DNA of 58,439 nt. It comes from Verrucomicrobiota bacterium (lineage in GTDB: Bacteria > Verrucomicrobiota > Verrucomicrobiia > Limisphaerales > J093). Shown here one piece after another: positions 17,034 to 27,000 of the stretch. The stretch spans positions 1 through 58,439 of the forward strand of contig JAAYVR010000090.1 in NCBI GenBank assembly GCA_012517065.1, written 5' to 3'. Under the pieces are notes generated by a model. That model made no database searches. It was not told where the DNA came from and saw nothing but the letters and a program-made list of their open reading frames with translations. The translations under genes were made by a program, and so were the position numbers. The stretch's first letter is position 1; every line of letters starts with the position of its first letter.

Positions 17034-18455
17034 TCAGGCGGGTTCCCAGCCGGCACGGTACGTGTTGTGCAAGAACCGATCTGCTTCAGGCGCGTTTGTG
17101 ACTTTCATTGCTGCAGAATCCCAATGGATCGGTTTGCCCACTCGCAAAGCGACGGTTCCCAGCAACACTACCTCGGTCAACTTAGCGCCGTACTCGAAGT
17201 TGGCGCTGGCGGGCTTGCCACCTTTGCATGCGTCGAGCCAGTCGCGGTGATGCCCTTTGACGCGCGGAATTGTTTTCGGGGGGCGCTCGTAAGAATCCAT
17301 CAAAGTGAGCGGCACGAGCGTTGGGTCTCCCCCCCAGCCGGGGCACATGATCTTGCCTTTGTCGCCAATGAACAGGATACCGTTCGCGCCTCCGCCGAAT
17401 TGAACATCCGGGTCGAGGTCTTCTGGGCGTGGCGGGCGCAATCCGCCATCGTACCATTTCACCGTAACGGGCGGCATGTCACCGCGCGCCGGATATCGGT
17501 AGGTGTAAAGCGAGCCGACAGGGACGACCTCGGAATCGACGCCTCCGGCGGCGGTGGCTTCGATGGTTTCGGGAACAGCAAGGTCGAGCGCCCAAAATGC
17601 TGGATCGAGGTTGTGGCAGGCCATGTCGCCAATCGGTGCAGTCCCAAAAGCCCAGAAATCTCGCCACGTAACAGGTGTATAAGCGGGGCTGTAAGGTCTT
17701 GGGTTTCGAGGACCGAGCCAGAGATCCCAATTTACACCCGATGGCACTGGCGCTTCCGGTGGCCGACCGCGCAATTGGCTGCCCCACAAACCCGCGCCTG
17801 TCCATGCATGAACCTCGCGCACAGGGCCGATTGCCCCGGCACGAATCCATTCCACCGTTGCACGAATGCCCTCGCCGGAGTGCCCCTGGTTACCCATTTG
17901 AGTGGCGACGCCTGTCTCGCGCGCCACACGAGCCATGAGCCTCACCTCTTCGACACAGTGCGCGAGCGGTTTTTCGCAATAAACATGTTTGCCAAGCCGC
18001 ATCGCACGCACACACACGCACACATGCAAATGATCCGGAGTCGCGCAAAGTACGGCGTCGATCGACTTTTCCTTGTCGAACATGACGCGAAAATCCTCGT
18101 ACTCGGCGCACTTGTAGTTGGGGTTGGAAGAGGAATAACGTTTCTCGATTTCGGCCTTCACGGGTTTACGTCCCGCCACGCCTTTGTAATAGAACCGGTC
18201 AAGATTGTGGTGTTCGATCGGGTCTGCCACGGCAATGATGCGAACGTCGGGCTCATTGAAGAGGGCGCGAACATTGGTTCGTCCCTGGCCGCCGCATCCG
18301 ATTACTGCGATGTTCACCGTTTCGCTTGGGGGCACGAATCGGGCGCCACCCAACACGTGCCTTGGCAAGACGGTGACGGTGACGGCCGCGGAACCTGCGG
18401 TTGCGAGAAACTTGCGCCTGCTAAAGGCACGGTTGTTTTGGGTATTCGGTTTCAT
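17034..18455 (-). CDS. Tat-exported Gfo/Idh/MocA oxidoreductase, second copy
   Basis: A 473-residue paralogue family member. The Tat signal is SRRKFLATAGSAAVTVTVLP. The nucleotide loop is NIAVIGCGGQGRTNV and the EKP motif is in HVYCEKPLAHC. GNQGHSGEGIRATVEWIRAGAIGPVREVHAWT is the block typical of the large exported subfamily in verrucomicrobia. The C-terminal domain carries GWGGDPTLVPL and FLHNTYRAGWEP. Substrate is unknown; a sugar or sugar acid is expected. It is the first gene of a minus-strand run leading to the lipoprotein, the second oxidoreductase and the GH71/99-like protein. Confidence 0.92.
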   Translation of the reverse strand: MKPNTQNNRAFSRRKFLATAGSAAVTVTVLPRHVLGGARFVPPSETVNIAVIGCGGQGRTNVRALFNEPDVRIIAVADPIEHHNLDRFYYKGVAGRKPVKAEIEKRYSSSNPNYKCAEYEDFRVMFDKEKSIDAVLCATPDHLHVCVCVRAMRLGKHVYCEKPLAHCVEEVRLMARVARETGVATQMGNQGHSGEGIRATVEWIRAGAIGPVREVHAWTGAGLWGSQLRGRPPEAPVPSGVNWDLWLGPRNPRPYSPAYTPVTWRDFWAFGTAPIGDMACHNLDPAFWALDLAVPETIEATAAGGVDSEVVPVGSLYTYRYPARGDMPPVTVKWYDGGLRPPRPEDLDPDVQFGGGANGILFIGDKGKIMCPGWGGDPTLVPLTLMDSYERPPKTIPRVKGHHRDWLDACKGGKPASANFEYGAKLTEVVLLGTVALRVGKPIHWDSAAMKVTNAPEADRFLHNTYRAGWEPA

Positions 18456-18467
18456 CTCATGCGCTGG

Positions 18468-18737
18468 CTAATTTGAATCCCTCGGATACCGTTTGAGTCC
18501 GACTTTGTGTGCTATTTCCTCGAATTCTTCGCTGCTGACATCTTCGAGTGCCTTGCCGCGCGCGTTAAGATGCTCGTTTATCTTGACGGCTTTCTCGGTC
18601 ATTTCCTGATGCGTTTCCTCCGACCCGCCGATGAGGGCGAAGTTGGGCCCGGTGGTGATGCGCTTGTGACCGTCAGAGTCAAGACCAACGCCGAGCAATA
18701 TCGCGCGCCGTTTTCTGTTGCCTTTGGGGTGAGGCAT
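18468..18737 (-). CDS. Conserved hypothetical small protein
   Basis: An 89-residue soluble protein with the pattern KRRAILLGVGLDSDGHKRIT, GPNFALIGGSEETHQEMTEKA and an acidic helical C-terminus (EDVSSEEFEEIAHKVG). I recognise this as a small conserved hypothetical family of planctomycetes and verrucomicrobia, without assigned function. It lies 43 bases downstream of the rRNA methyltransferase gene and 12 bases upstream of the oxidoreductase start, so it is likely cotranscribed. Confidence 0.75.
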   Translation of the reverse strand: MPHPKGNRKRRAILLGVGLDSDGHKRITTGPNFALIGGSEETHQEMTEKAVKINEHLNARGKALEDVSSEEFEEIAHKVGLKRYPRDSN

Positions 18738-18780
18738 GAATTCAACCTACGTTTCTTCGGGCGGCATTCCAAGTCAAAAG

Positions 18781-19602
18781 TCAGACAAAACCCCGCTGGC
18801 GGTTTGCTTCGAACAGGAAAACTGCAACCGCACTGGCGACGTTGAGCGAATCAACATGAGCCGGCATGGGGATCGCCACATGCTCACTGCACGCGGCCAG
18901 AGTGGTTTCTGCGAGTCCCTGGCCCTCGCTGCCGAACACAATGCAACAGTCGTCGCTCAGATCGGCCTGGGCAAGAGTTGTGCCGCTGGCATGCGGATGA
19001 GCCGCGATACATCGTACACCCATCCTGGCCAACTGCCGAAGCGCGGCAGAAAGACAATGCGTTTCAACAACCTGAAGACGCAGGACGGTTCCCATTGAAC
19101 TCCGTACCGCCCGCCGCAGGAATGGGCTAGCCGAGGTTTCTCCCACCAGGAGCGCTTGCACATTGAAGGCTGTGCAGTTGCGCACAATGGCACCGACATT
19201 CTCGGAGTTCGCAAGCCCGTCTATGGCCACCCAGAGTCTGGGACGGGGACTGCGCTGGTGGGCCACCTCGAGCGGCAATGGTTCCGGCATCCGAGCCACG
19301 GCCATCAGCCCTTGATACATCGTGAATCCAGTCAGCCGTTCCAGCACCTTCTTGTCTGCCGTAAAAACCCGGATTTGTTCCGGCCTGGATTCGATCAAGG
19401 GAATGAACTGATCAAGCCACCTGCTTGGGAGAACAACTGAAAGAACTTCGAGCGTGCTTTCAAGCAGGCGACGCACGACCTTTTCACCCTCAGCGACAAA
19501 AATCCGATTTGCAAGATGCTCGTGTTCCAACCGCATCGTGCGGTAAGGAGCAAGTTCAGGCAAATCGAGCGACTCGATCTGTTGGAGGGATTGAATTGCC
19601 AC
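18781..19602 (-). CDS. TrmH/SpoU family RNA 2'-O-methyltransferase
   Basis: A 273-residue SPOUT-class enzyme that methylates ribose 2'-OH in rRNA or tRNA using SAM. The N-terminal substrate-binding domain spans roughly residues 1-105 (FVAEGEKVVRRLLES). The knotted catalytic domain shows the three SpoU motifs: DGLANSENVGAIVRNCTAF, CIVFGSEGQGL and IPMPAHVDSLNVASAVAVFLFE. The exact modified nucleotide cannot be told. It sits alone between the hybrid kinase (48-base gap) and the small conserved hypothetical. Confidence 0.92.
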   Translation of the reverse strand: MAIQSLQQIESLDLPELAPYRTMRLEHEHLANRIFVAEGEKVVRRLLESTLEVLSVVLPSRWLDQFIPLIESRPEQIRVFTADKKVLERLTGFTMYQGLMAVARMPEPLPLEVAHQRSPRPRLWVAIDGLANSENVGAIVRNCTAFNVQALLVGETSASPFLRRAVRSSMGTVLRLQVVETHCLSAALRQLARMGVRCIAAHPHASGTTLAQADLSDDCCIVFGSEGQGLAETTLAACSEHVAIPMPAHVDSLNVASAVAVFLFEANRQRGFV

Positions 19603-19650
19603 CTTCGAGTCGGCCGGCTGGGCGAATAACCAGCCGGCTTGCGGAAGATT

Positions 19651-22035
19651 TTACCGGGCGTCGAGCGCTTCGCGGACTGCCTGGGCAAGGGCTTCAGGAA
19701 CGTACGGCTTTTCCAAAAGCCGCCACCGCAAGAACCATGAGGACCGTGATTTTGCCCAATCAAATCTGTAACCGCTCGTCAAAACAATCTTGAGTTTGGA
19801 AGATCTGCTGGCCAGGGACTGCGCCAATTCCCAGCCGTCCATCCCGCCGGGCATGATCACGTCGGTAACAACCAAATCAATGTTTCCTTCGCGCCTTTCC
19901 CAGATCCGAAGCGCTTCCTGGCCGTTTGCCGCGGTGAGCACCTTGTATCCGCAACGTTGCAACACTTCACGACACAACTCTCTCAGTTCATCTTCGTCTT
20001 CGACGATCATGACGGTCTCATGCCCGGCGGGCATAACCGTTGATTGTCCCTTGTCGTTTGCATGCGGGCAGGCGCTGCGGACTGCCGGTATGAACACTCG
20101 GAACGTGGTGCCGCGGCCGATTTCACTCGTGACATCAATCCAGCCCTTGTGTTGATTGACGATGCTTCGAACTGTTGCAAGGCCCAGACCGGTTCCTTTG
20201 CCCGGTTCTTTGGTGGTGAAAAATGGCTCGAAAATCCGCGGCAGAACATCCGGCGGAATTCCCTCGCCAGAATCTTCCACGGCCAAACACACATACATGC
20301 CGGGCGCACATTCGCGCGGGCGGTTTGGCGCCGTTTCCGAAATGTCCAGCGCCGAGGTTGAGATCACCAGCCGACCGCCTTTTGGCATGGCATCGCGCGC
20401 ATTTATTGCCAGATTGACGATTACCTGTTCCATCATCGCCACATCCGCCATTATCGGCAAGAGCGGTTCCGTCGAATTGAATTCGAGCGCGATATCTTCG
20501 CCAATCGACCGGCGCAGCATTTGTGTCACGCTCTGAATTGTCTCGTTAAGATTGAGAAGCTGCGGCTGCATTGGGTGGCGGCGCCCAAACGCAAGGAGCT
20601 GTCTGGTAAGATTGGCCGCGCGTTGTGCAGCTTCCTCGATTTGCTTGATGGATTCCAAAGCGCTTGGGGAGACGCCGTTCTGCATTCGTATGAGGCGCGT
20701 GTGACCGTGAATTATGGTCAGGATATTGTTGAAATCATGCGCCACGCCCCGGGCGAGCAACCCGATAGCCTCGACTTTCTGCGACTCGCGAAGCTGCTCT
20801 TCCAATTGTATGCGGTCAGTTATGTCCAACGCAGCAAACAACAAGCACGGCCCCACCGAGAAACGCACTGATTCAACCGACAAAATCACATGTCTGACCC
20901 GGCCTGTCTTGTGCACAAACTGTGCTTCGAAACCGTGGACCGCCCCCTGTTCGCTCACCATGTCGCACAGCTTCTTCCATTCCTCGATCTTGCTCCATAT
21001 CCCAACGTCCTTGGTCGTTCGCCCAAGGATTTCGTCCTGCTCGTACCCGAGCATTTGCAGAAAGACGTCGTTCACGTCGATGAACCTGCCCTCGCCAACC
21101 GTCGCAAGCCACATCGCTGCCGGCCCGGAACGGAAAATCTTTTCGAATCGGGCTCTCGACTGCTCCAGTGCGTTGGACAACTTCTTGGTTACCGTGATGT
21201 CCCGCGCTATGACCTGCACTGCAGGTTTCCCGTCAAACTCGAACGGAATCGAGATTTCCTCGACGTCCACCTTGGTCCCATCCAAACGCACAAACTGTGA
21301 CTCGTGAAACGGTGTGCGTGCACCCAGTTCGAGCACCTCGCTAATGCGCTCCTTCGCAGTCTTAAGGAATTCTGCCGGAACAAAATCCAAATACGACATC
21401 CCGATGAGTTCTTCCCGCCTGCGTGCACCAAGCAACTCAACGCCCGATGTGTTCGCAAATACTATGCGCCCCCCCTCGTGAACGAACACGCCATACGGCA
21501 ATAGCTCGACCAACTGACGATATCGCTCCTCGCTCTCGCGCAGTGCGCGTTCAGTGTGCTTGCGAACCGTCAAATCACGCGCAACGCCCAGCACTGCAAC
21601 AATGTTCCCGTGCTCGTCGCGCAAAGGCGCAAACCACGTACCGATCCATCGGTCTCCGTGCGCAAACCGCCACATGCTCTCGTGGTACCCCGCCTGTCCC
21701 GTGGCAACAACATGAGCAAGATGGCCGACTTGTTCGCCTGCCCCGTCCGGTGGAAAGAAAGCCGCCAGCGGAGAGCCAACGAGATTAGCTCCCTCCTGCT
21801 GAATCTGTGCCGCTCCCGCTTTGTTCATGTATTTGATGATGCCATCTCGCCCGACCACAAAAACAATGTCCGGCGACCCCTCTGTGAGCGCAAACAACAC
21901 CTCTTGTTGCAACGTCGAGCCGGTACTAATCAACGGCGTTAAATCGACGCTATCATGGCCGGCTTTCAAGCCAGCTCCGTGTTGCGAGCCATCGGTGGAA
22001 ACGCTCGATGCGATATGCATTCTTGTAGTTTTCAT
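19651..22035 (-). CDS. Multi-PAS hybrid histidine kinase/response regulator
   Basis: A 794-residue soluble sensor kinase without transmembrane segments. Three PAS domains lie at about residues 48-165, 168-285 and 293-415. Then come HisKA ([19 protein letters not shown], phospho-His in VAHD), HATPase_c ([42 protein letters not shown]) and a C-terminal receiver with phospho-Asp in [10 protein letters not shown] and EKPY. This is the NtrB-like hybrid class common in environmental bacteria. No separate DNA-binding regulator is adjacent. The ATG overlaps the stop of the URO-D-family gene by four bases, so its translation is coupled to that gene. Confidence 0.95.
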   Translation of the reverse strand: MKTTRMHIASSVSTDGSQHGAGLKAGHDSVDLTPLISTGSTLQQEVLFALTEGSPDIVFVVGRDGIIKYMNKAGAAQIQQEGANLVGSPLAAFFPPDGAGEQVGHLAHVVATGQAGYHESMWRFAHGDRWIGTWFAPLRDEHGNIVAVLGVARDLTVRKHTERALRESEERYRQLVELLPYGVFVHEGGRIVFANTSGVELLGARRREELIGMSYLDFVPAEFLKTAKERISEVLELGARTPFHESQFVRLDGTKVDVEEISIPFEFDGKPAVQVIARDITVTKKLSNALEQSRARFEKIFRSGPAAMWLATVGEGRFIDVNDVFLQMLGYEQDEILGRTTKDVGIWSKIEEWKKLCDMVSEQGAVHGFEAQFVHKTGRVRHVILSVESVRFSVGPCLLFAALDITDRIQLEEQLRESQKVEAIGLLARGVAHDFNNILTIIHGHTRLIRMQNGVSPSALESIKQIEEAAQRAANLTRQLLAFGRRHPMQPQLLNLNETIQSVTQMLRRSIGEDIALEFNSTEPLLPIMADVAMMEQVIVNLAINARDAMPKGGRLVISTSALDISETAPNRPRECAPGMYVCLAVEDSGEGIPPDVLPRIFEPFFTTKEPGKGTGLGLATVRSIVNQHKGWIDVTSEIGRGTTFRVFIPAVRSACPHANDKGQSTVMPAGHETVMIVEDEDELRELCREVLQRCGYKVLTAANGQEALRIWERREGNIDLVVTDVIMPGGMDGWELAQSLASRSSKLKIVLTSGYRFDWAKSRSSWFLRWRLLEKPYVPEALAQAVREALDAR

Positions 22036-23060
22036 GATGAATGCAACTGAGGCTTGTGTGACCGGGCGTATTGGGTCAGCACGCGGACATTCTCAATCGG
22101 CGTCCCACGCGCGACTTCACAGCCCGCACCCACAATGTAGCGGGGAGCGGCTTCACGATGGCATTGTTCAAGGGCGCCCCAAACCATTTCGGGCGTGCCA
22201 TCTTTCAACAGTTTTACCGGGTTAAGATTGCCAAGCAACATCTGAGACGTTCCCATTTTGGCCCTGCCGTCGGCCAGTGACACGGGATAATCCAGGTCCA
22301 CAATGTCACATCCCAGACGGCCCATGCCATGCAGAATCTTGTTTGTGTTGCCGCAGATGTGGAGCCTTACGCGTGTTCCCAACGCGCGCAAACCTTCCAC
22401 CAGCTTCTGCTCGTAAGGCCACACCAGTTCTTCGTAAATCCGCGGCCCAACAAGCGATGCGGCGGCGTCACCGACGCCAATAATGTCAACGCCCGCTTCA
22501 ACCTGAGCGCGCGCAAAACGCAATTCCATCTCGACCACAAACTCGAAAAGGTCGCGGACGAAACTCGTATCATCTACCAGGTCGGTCATCAAGGTATTTA
22601 TGCCGCGGAGATCGGCAGCCTCAGCGCACGGGCCCTCGATCCAACCTTCAATTAGCTTGCTTGATCCGACCTTCTGTCTGAAAAGCGCTGCCGCATGCAC
22701 CCGGTCCGTCATTCGCCCGCCGCCGAGCGGATCGGGAATTCTTAGCCGGAGAAGCTCTGTTTTGTCGGCCAAACGGGCGTCCTCCTCGACAATGGCAGGC
22801 GGTTGGTTCTCGAAAAACTCGATGTGAGCTCCGCAATCCGCGGCTTCGCGAGCCGGATCGGATATGCACGAGACGTAATCGAAGTCGAACTCCTCGGCGA
22901 CCCGTATTTGGGTGTCAACCAACACCCGATAATCCGTAACATAATCCCGGTATTTCACCCCGGCACGGTCGGCGGCAAACATCATCGTAATCGGCATCAA
23001 GGGCAGGCTGTCAACCGGCTGGCCCTCTAAATGCCCCAAAACTCGTTCCCGTCCAGTCAT
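22032..23060 (-). CDS. URO-D family Zn-site methyltransferase (MtaA/CmuA-like)
   Basis: A 342-residue member of the uroporphyrinogen decarboxylase superfamily, in the methyltransferase branch. His234-x-Cys236 in LHICGNTNKIL, together with Cys314 in VGAGCEV, matches the zinc ligands of corrinoid-dependent methyltransferases. True HemE arginine patches are not evident. Such enzymes transfer methyl groups between a corrinoid protein and a thiol or other acceptor; no corrinoid protein is adjacent. It is translationally coupled to the downstream hybrid kinase (ATGA overlap). Alternatively it could be an uncharacterised URO-D-like enzyme. Confidence 0.82.
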   Translation of the reverse strand: MTGRERVLGHLEGQPVDSLPLMPITMMFAADRAGVKYRDYVTDYRVLVDTQIRVAEEFDFDYVSCISDPAREAADCGAHIEFFENQPPAIVEEDARLADKTELLRLRIPDPLGGGRMTDRVHAAALFRQKVGSSKLIEGWIEGPCAEAADLRGINTLMTDLVDDTSFVRDLFEFVVEMELRFARAQVEAGVDIIGVGDAAASLVGPRIYEELVWPYEQKLVEGLRALGTRVRLHICGNTNKILHGMGRLGCDIVDLDYPVSLADGRAKMGTSQMLLGNLNPVKLLKDGTPEMVWGALEQCHREAAPRYIVGAGCEVARGTPIENVRVLTQYARSHKPQLHSS

Positions 23061-23355
23061 GACCGTTCACCGAAAAACTGGTATCTCCGCCGACACATGC
23101 TGTCAATCTAACAGGCGCCGCGCTCGAATGTGGCCAGATTTAGCCAGTTTGTTGGACAGATTTCCAGAAAAATCTTCACTTTTCGCTTTTTATTCACCGG
23201 CCTACCAACAGCTAATTAACACATTGTTCACAGGCTGAATAAACCCCCAGTTGCAAGCCCAAACATAACCCCCTGTAAATAAAGGGTATAGGGTCAACAG
23301 CAATTCTTGCGCCTAAAACGTTCATCCCAATGCCGGCGTCTATTCTCCTGCACCA
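23061..23355. other. AT-richer promoter-like gap
   Basis: This stretch is clearly A+T richer than its surroundings (for example TTAATTAGCTG and GTGAATAAAAAGCG on the minus strand). It separates the end of the secreted HExxH gene from the start of the URO-D/kinase pair, so it is the likely promoter region of that pair. No specific operator was recognised. Confidence 0.4.
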
Positions 23356-26244
23356 TCAATTCCCAAGCTCGACAGTGAAAAACGTGTGAGGCTCGAACAC
23401 CGTCAAGGCACCGTGTTCGTTTGGCCGACCGTTGCCGCCTTCCGGATTAATTGCGATGAGAATGCCAATTTTCTTGCCTTCGCGCAGGTCCAGTCCGCGC
23501 GAAGGGTTCTTTGGAATGCGGATTTCGACCGAGTACTTCGCATGGGTGTTGGTTTCAACGGCATCGAAGCCCGAATCAGGCTGCCAATCCGGGTCGTAGA
23601 ACGGCCATTTCCCTTTGACACTGCAATTGTGGAATGCGACTGCGAATGTTTTTTTGGCGTTGGCGTGCCATTCTCCGCCTGCAGGAGCATCGCCGTTTGG
23701 ATGGAGACGCAGGTCGTAGTTGTCACCGCCAACATACCAACCGTTGTCATTGGCATCGAGATAAATGCGCATGTTGGCCGGAGGTGTTCGAGCAGACATT
23801 TCGATGACAAAGTAGTCGTCGTTCCACGCTAGTCGGAAGTCCGCCTCGTACGCGAAGTCGCGGAATTTCACGAACGGCCGGAAACTGGTTTGCGGGATTG
23901 GCCCGGACGGATTGTCGGCTTTCTTGACGAGCGGGTTAACAGGGTAAACAGGGTAGGGATCGGCGCCGTCCAGCACGCCGTCTTTGTCAGAATCAGGGTC
24001 GCGTGGATTGCAGTAATGTGCGCGTTTGTCACCGCCCCAGATCTCGTCCAAGCCGAACTCGAGCCACCGGCATGCCATTACTTCCATCATGTCACTGAGC
24101 CCATCGTTGTCAGTATCAACCTTGGTCGGGTCGCTGCCAAACCGCTTTTCATCCAAAGGCACCTCTGGTGCGTCATCTGGAATACCGTCGTTGTCGGCGT
24201 CGGTTGTTTGGATGACTTCGCCCCAGCGACACGTGAAGTACCTGAACCCGAGTTTGGGTTCGAGCAGCGGATACCACTGATGGTCGCGGGTCACGTAGCC
24301 GGCCCATTCCCAGAAAATCCAGCCGTTGCCATCCCAATGTTCGCCGTGCCTGTGGGCGGTGTCGTCCCACGATTGAAAATGATTGAACAGGTGCTCGGGG
24401 CCCATCGACCAATGGTAAAGGGCATCGAGCTGGTGCTGAAACTCGTGGCAGAACAACCATGCGCTGTTCGAAGTGCTGCCTCCGCGCCATGCGCTTTTGC
24501 CATAACCTGGATATTCTTCGGGGCCAATAGTTCCACCGCCGCCGAACGGATAATGCCATGCGCCCGCCCCGGACCCGGCGTTCGGATCCCATTGCTTCAC
24601 TATCGAGATGAAGATTCGGCCGTCGTAGTCGCTGACCTTGTGTCCGTTGCGTGGCAGCAGTTCTTCCAGAGCCGCCTCGTCTTTGCCGCTGTACCCAATG
24701 GCATAAACAGCGTCGTCAATCGCGTAGAACCGGTCGTCAACTATGTAGTCAACTTCAAGGTCCAATCGCATTCCGCTGTTCACCCAGTAAAAAAGCCGGG
24801 TCAGGCGCATTTCCCATTTGATCTTCTCAATTTCAGAAGTGGGCGCAGGTTCCCGCGCGCCCGGTGCAGTCAGGCTGTCGTCCCTGGTCACATTCGAGAA
24901 TATGATGCAGATCAGCCGCAGTTTCAGGAACTGCGTAAGACCTTCCGGTGGCGCCGTGTAAAAGCTCAATCTTTCGCTCTCGGTGCCTCCGCATGCAGGA
25001 TCAACACTGACCAGATACCGCGTGCCGGGTTGAAGGCCGGTGACTGTTGCTTTGTGCCGGGTTGTGTAGTCGGTGGTTTGGATAATGATGGGTGCAGCGG
25101 CCGGGTCTGATTTCACCATTTCACTCTTGGGGACATCGCCCCAGACCGGCAATGCTCTGCCTTGGAGCGCCTTGCGGACAATCACACGTGGCACATTGGG
25201 CACATCACTCTCCCATCTCAAAGACGCGCTAGTCCTGGCTACCTCAGTGAGTCGCAACACCGGGTCCGTAATAGTGACCTGCGAGATGCCGGTCCATTGG
25301 CGCAGATTCTGCAAAGGTGCCCCGTCGCGATTTTGAATATCGAAGAAAAAGCCCCAATCACCGCCGCCATCGCAGACTTTGACAAGGAATGTGTTTGTTC
25401 CTTTTGTCAAGGTGACATTGACAATGTCTTGGCCAGGTTCTGCGGACCGCGTAACCACCTTATCGTGAACAAGCTTGCCGTTGTGCCAGACTTTGATGGA
25501 ATCGTCACTGCCCAATGCGAGCCGCGCGGGCATGTCGTCCATGGCAAGGACTTCGCAAGAGGCGTACGCCGTTGCTTCATCGGGTTTTCCGAGAGCTTCA
25601 TCGAGATTGAAAAAGCCATTTTCCTGCTGCGCCGTTGCCGGGAACCGCTGCCACCGGACGGACGCACCGCCTTTGCCGGGATGTGTGGCCGCCAAGTCTA
25701 TGCCCTGTTCGGGCGGAAAGACTGCGTTGTGCGCGGTGTCGGGACCGCCCTCAAACGGCCCGATGAGATGCCAGACTGGCGCGCGTGTAACGCGCACGTC
25801 CATCGTCACGTAGTTTTCGGAACCCACAACAATGTTAACCGGATACACAACGCGCCCGTTGCGCTCCATGGGCGGAACGGTGAGACGGGCGTGGACAGTG
25901 GCAGAGTTGGTCTTCGTCAAATCGAATCCGAGCTCTTGGAAACCCGCGCGGGGTTTAGTCTGATCCGCCGGACTGCCAATCCGAATTACGCCATTCACTG
26001 GCGTCGAGGTCTTCCTTGTGAGGGTTATACTTGCCGTAGCGGTGACACGCTCTGACGGCATGGCAAAAACGGGAGTTTCGTCCAAGGCAACAGAAACATC
26101 GATGTCTCCCGGCTTGAGGGGAGAACCCGCTGCTGCACAACCTGTTTCACCCAACAGACCGCTTCCGACAACAACGGACAGCGATAAAAGAATCCCGCGG
26201 AGAAATTCAAGGCGGCACGAAATATTCTGCTTCAGGGAAAAACG
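23356..26244 (-). CDS. Large secreted HExxH putative metallopeptidase with TSP3-like repeats
   Basis: A protein of about 962 residues with an N-terminal signal segment (FLRGILLSLSVVVGSGLLG). Counted from the longer frame start at 26277, the layout is: a beta-rich region (50-170); a PA14/discoidin-like region (RLALGSDDSIKVWHNGKLV, about 255-330); a fibronectin III-like domain (340-450); and a central domain with HEFQH at 611-615 (CHEFQHQLDALYH), a zincin-type zinc motif. Three calcium-binding thrombospondin type 3-like repeats follow (DADNDGIPDD, DTDNDGLSD, DSDKDGVLDGADPYP). The C-terminus is a CBM9-like domain (IYLDANDNGWYVGGDNYDLRLHPNG). Function is inferred as a cell-surface or secreted peptidase acting on glycoprotein. 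Confidence 0.7.
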   Translation of the reverse strand, partial: RFSLKQNISCRLEFLRGILLSLSVVVGSGLLGETGCAAAGSPLKPGDIDVSVALDETPVFAMPSERVTATASITLTRKTSTPVNGVIRIGSPADQTKPRAGFQELGFDLTKTNSATVHARLTVPPMERNGRVVYPVNIVVGSENYVTMDVRVTRAPVWHLIGPFEGGPDTAHNAVFPPEQGIDLAATHPGKGGASVRWQRFPATAQQENGFFNLDEALGKPDEATAYASCEVLAMDDMPARLALGSDDSIKVWHNGKLVHDKVVTRSAEPGQDIVNVTLTKGTNTFLVKVCDGGGDWGFFFDIQNRDGAPLQNLRQWTGISQVTITDPVLRLTEVARTSASLRWESDVPNVPRVIVRKALQGRALPVWGDVPKSEMVKSDPAAAPIIIQTTDYTTRHKATVTGLQPGTRYLVSVDPACGGTESERLSFYTAPPEGLTQFLKLRLICIIFSNVTRDDSLTAPGAREPAPTSEIEKIKWEMRLTRLFYWVNSGMRLDLEVDYIVDDRFYAIDDAVYAIGYSGKDEAALEELLPRNGHKVSDYDGRIFISIVKQWDPNAGSGAGAWHYPFGGGGTIGPEEYPGYGKSAWRGGSTSNSAWLFCHEFQHQLDALYHWSMGPEHLFNHFQSWDDTAHRHGEHWDGNGWIFWEWAGYVTRDHQWYPLLEPKLGFRYFTCRWGEVIQTTDADNDGIPDDAPEVPLDEKRFGSDPTKVDTDNDGLSDMMEVMACRWLEFGLDEIWGGDKRAHYCNPRDPDSDKDGVLDGADPYPVYPVNPLVKKADNPSGPIPQTSFRPFVKFRDFAYEADFRLAWNDDYFVIEMSARTPPANMRIYLDANDNGWYVGGDNYDLRLHPNGDAPAGGEWHANAKKTFAVAFHNCSVKGKWPFYDPDWQPDSGFDAVETNTHAKYSVEIRIPKNPSRGLDLREGKKIGILIAINPEGGNGRPNEHGALTVFEPHTFFTVELGN

Positions 26245-26310
26245 CATGGCCGAAAGGGTGCGGAAATGGCACAGCACTGTTCAAGCCCAAACCGGGGACG
26301 AACCGGATCC

Positions 26311-26814
26311 TCAACCCGCGTATGTCCTTCTCAGAACGTCAAAGAGAAACAACCCAATCATCGACAGGCAACAGGCCACTTTGCCCACTGCCCCAGCCAG
26401 CAGCCCAATAAACGCACCCGCGCCGGCTCGGCTGGCAGACTCAATGTCTCGGCCACTGAGCATTTCGAGCGCTGTCGCACCCACAAAAGGCCCCACCAAT
26501 AAACCAGCCGGACCGAATACTAGCCCGACCAGTGTTCCAATGGCGGCGCCCACCATTCCACGCCATGTTGCGCCGAGTTTCTTGGCGCCGATCACGGTGG
26601 CCAAATAATCAAGCCCGATCGAAAGCAGTGTAAGCCCCGCCAAAAGTCCCAGAACAAGCGTGCTCGGTCCAGCATGGCCGAAGTAAAGCCGATGCCCAAC
26701 CGCCGCGGCGAGAATCAGCGGCGCCCCGGGAATCCCCGGCAAAACGCTGCCCGCAAGCCCAACCAGCATCACCACGATGGCAATCGACAAACCCACTATT
26801 TGTTCGATCGACAT
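26311..26814 (-). CDS. DUF456 membrane protein
   Basis: A 167-residue inner-membrane protein with four or five hydrophobic segments and glycine-rich turns. LAGSVLPGIPGAPLILAAA near residue 20 and LDYLATVIGAKKLGATWRGMVGAAIGTLVG near 70-98 are DUF456 signatures. FGPAGLLVGPFVGATALE follows. Function is unknown. It ends 66 bases upstream of the secreted HExxH protein start on the same strand. Confidence 0.88.
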   Translation of the reverse strand: MSIEQIVGLSIAIVVMLVGLAGSVLPGIPGAPLILAAAVGHRLYFGHAGPSTLVLGLLAGLTLLSIGLDYLATVIGAKKLGATWRGMVGAAIGTLVGLVFGPAGLLVGPFVGATALEMLSGRDIESASRAGAGAFIGLLAGAVGKVACCLSMIGLFLFDVLRRTYAG

Positions 26815-27000
26815 GCGGAAACAATAACTTCACGGCTCACGGACATGCAACATGCCTCGCACACACAACGCAGACAATTTCGGTGCGGGCCGAGCCTTGC
26901 TTCGCGAGAAAAAGGTGATACGCTGAGCGCTTGGCAATGGAGTTTGCCATCCTCGGGCAGCGCCCCGCGGTAAACCGCCTGAACTCTTTTTTCAGGGCTG

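Noticed and set aside
17067-18476. Long plus-strand open frame (469 codons) opposite the second oxidoreductase
   Set aside because: It is fully antisense to a well-supported Gfo/Idh/MocA gene and its product has no recognisable domain. High-G+C antisense shadow.
23890-25110. Plus-strand frame of 406 codons inside the HExxH gene
   Set aside because: Antisense shadow of a gene with clear TSP3-like and FnIII motifs.
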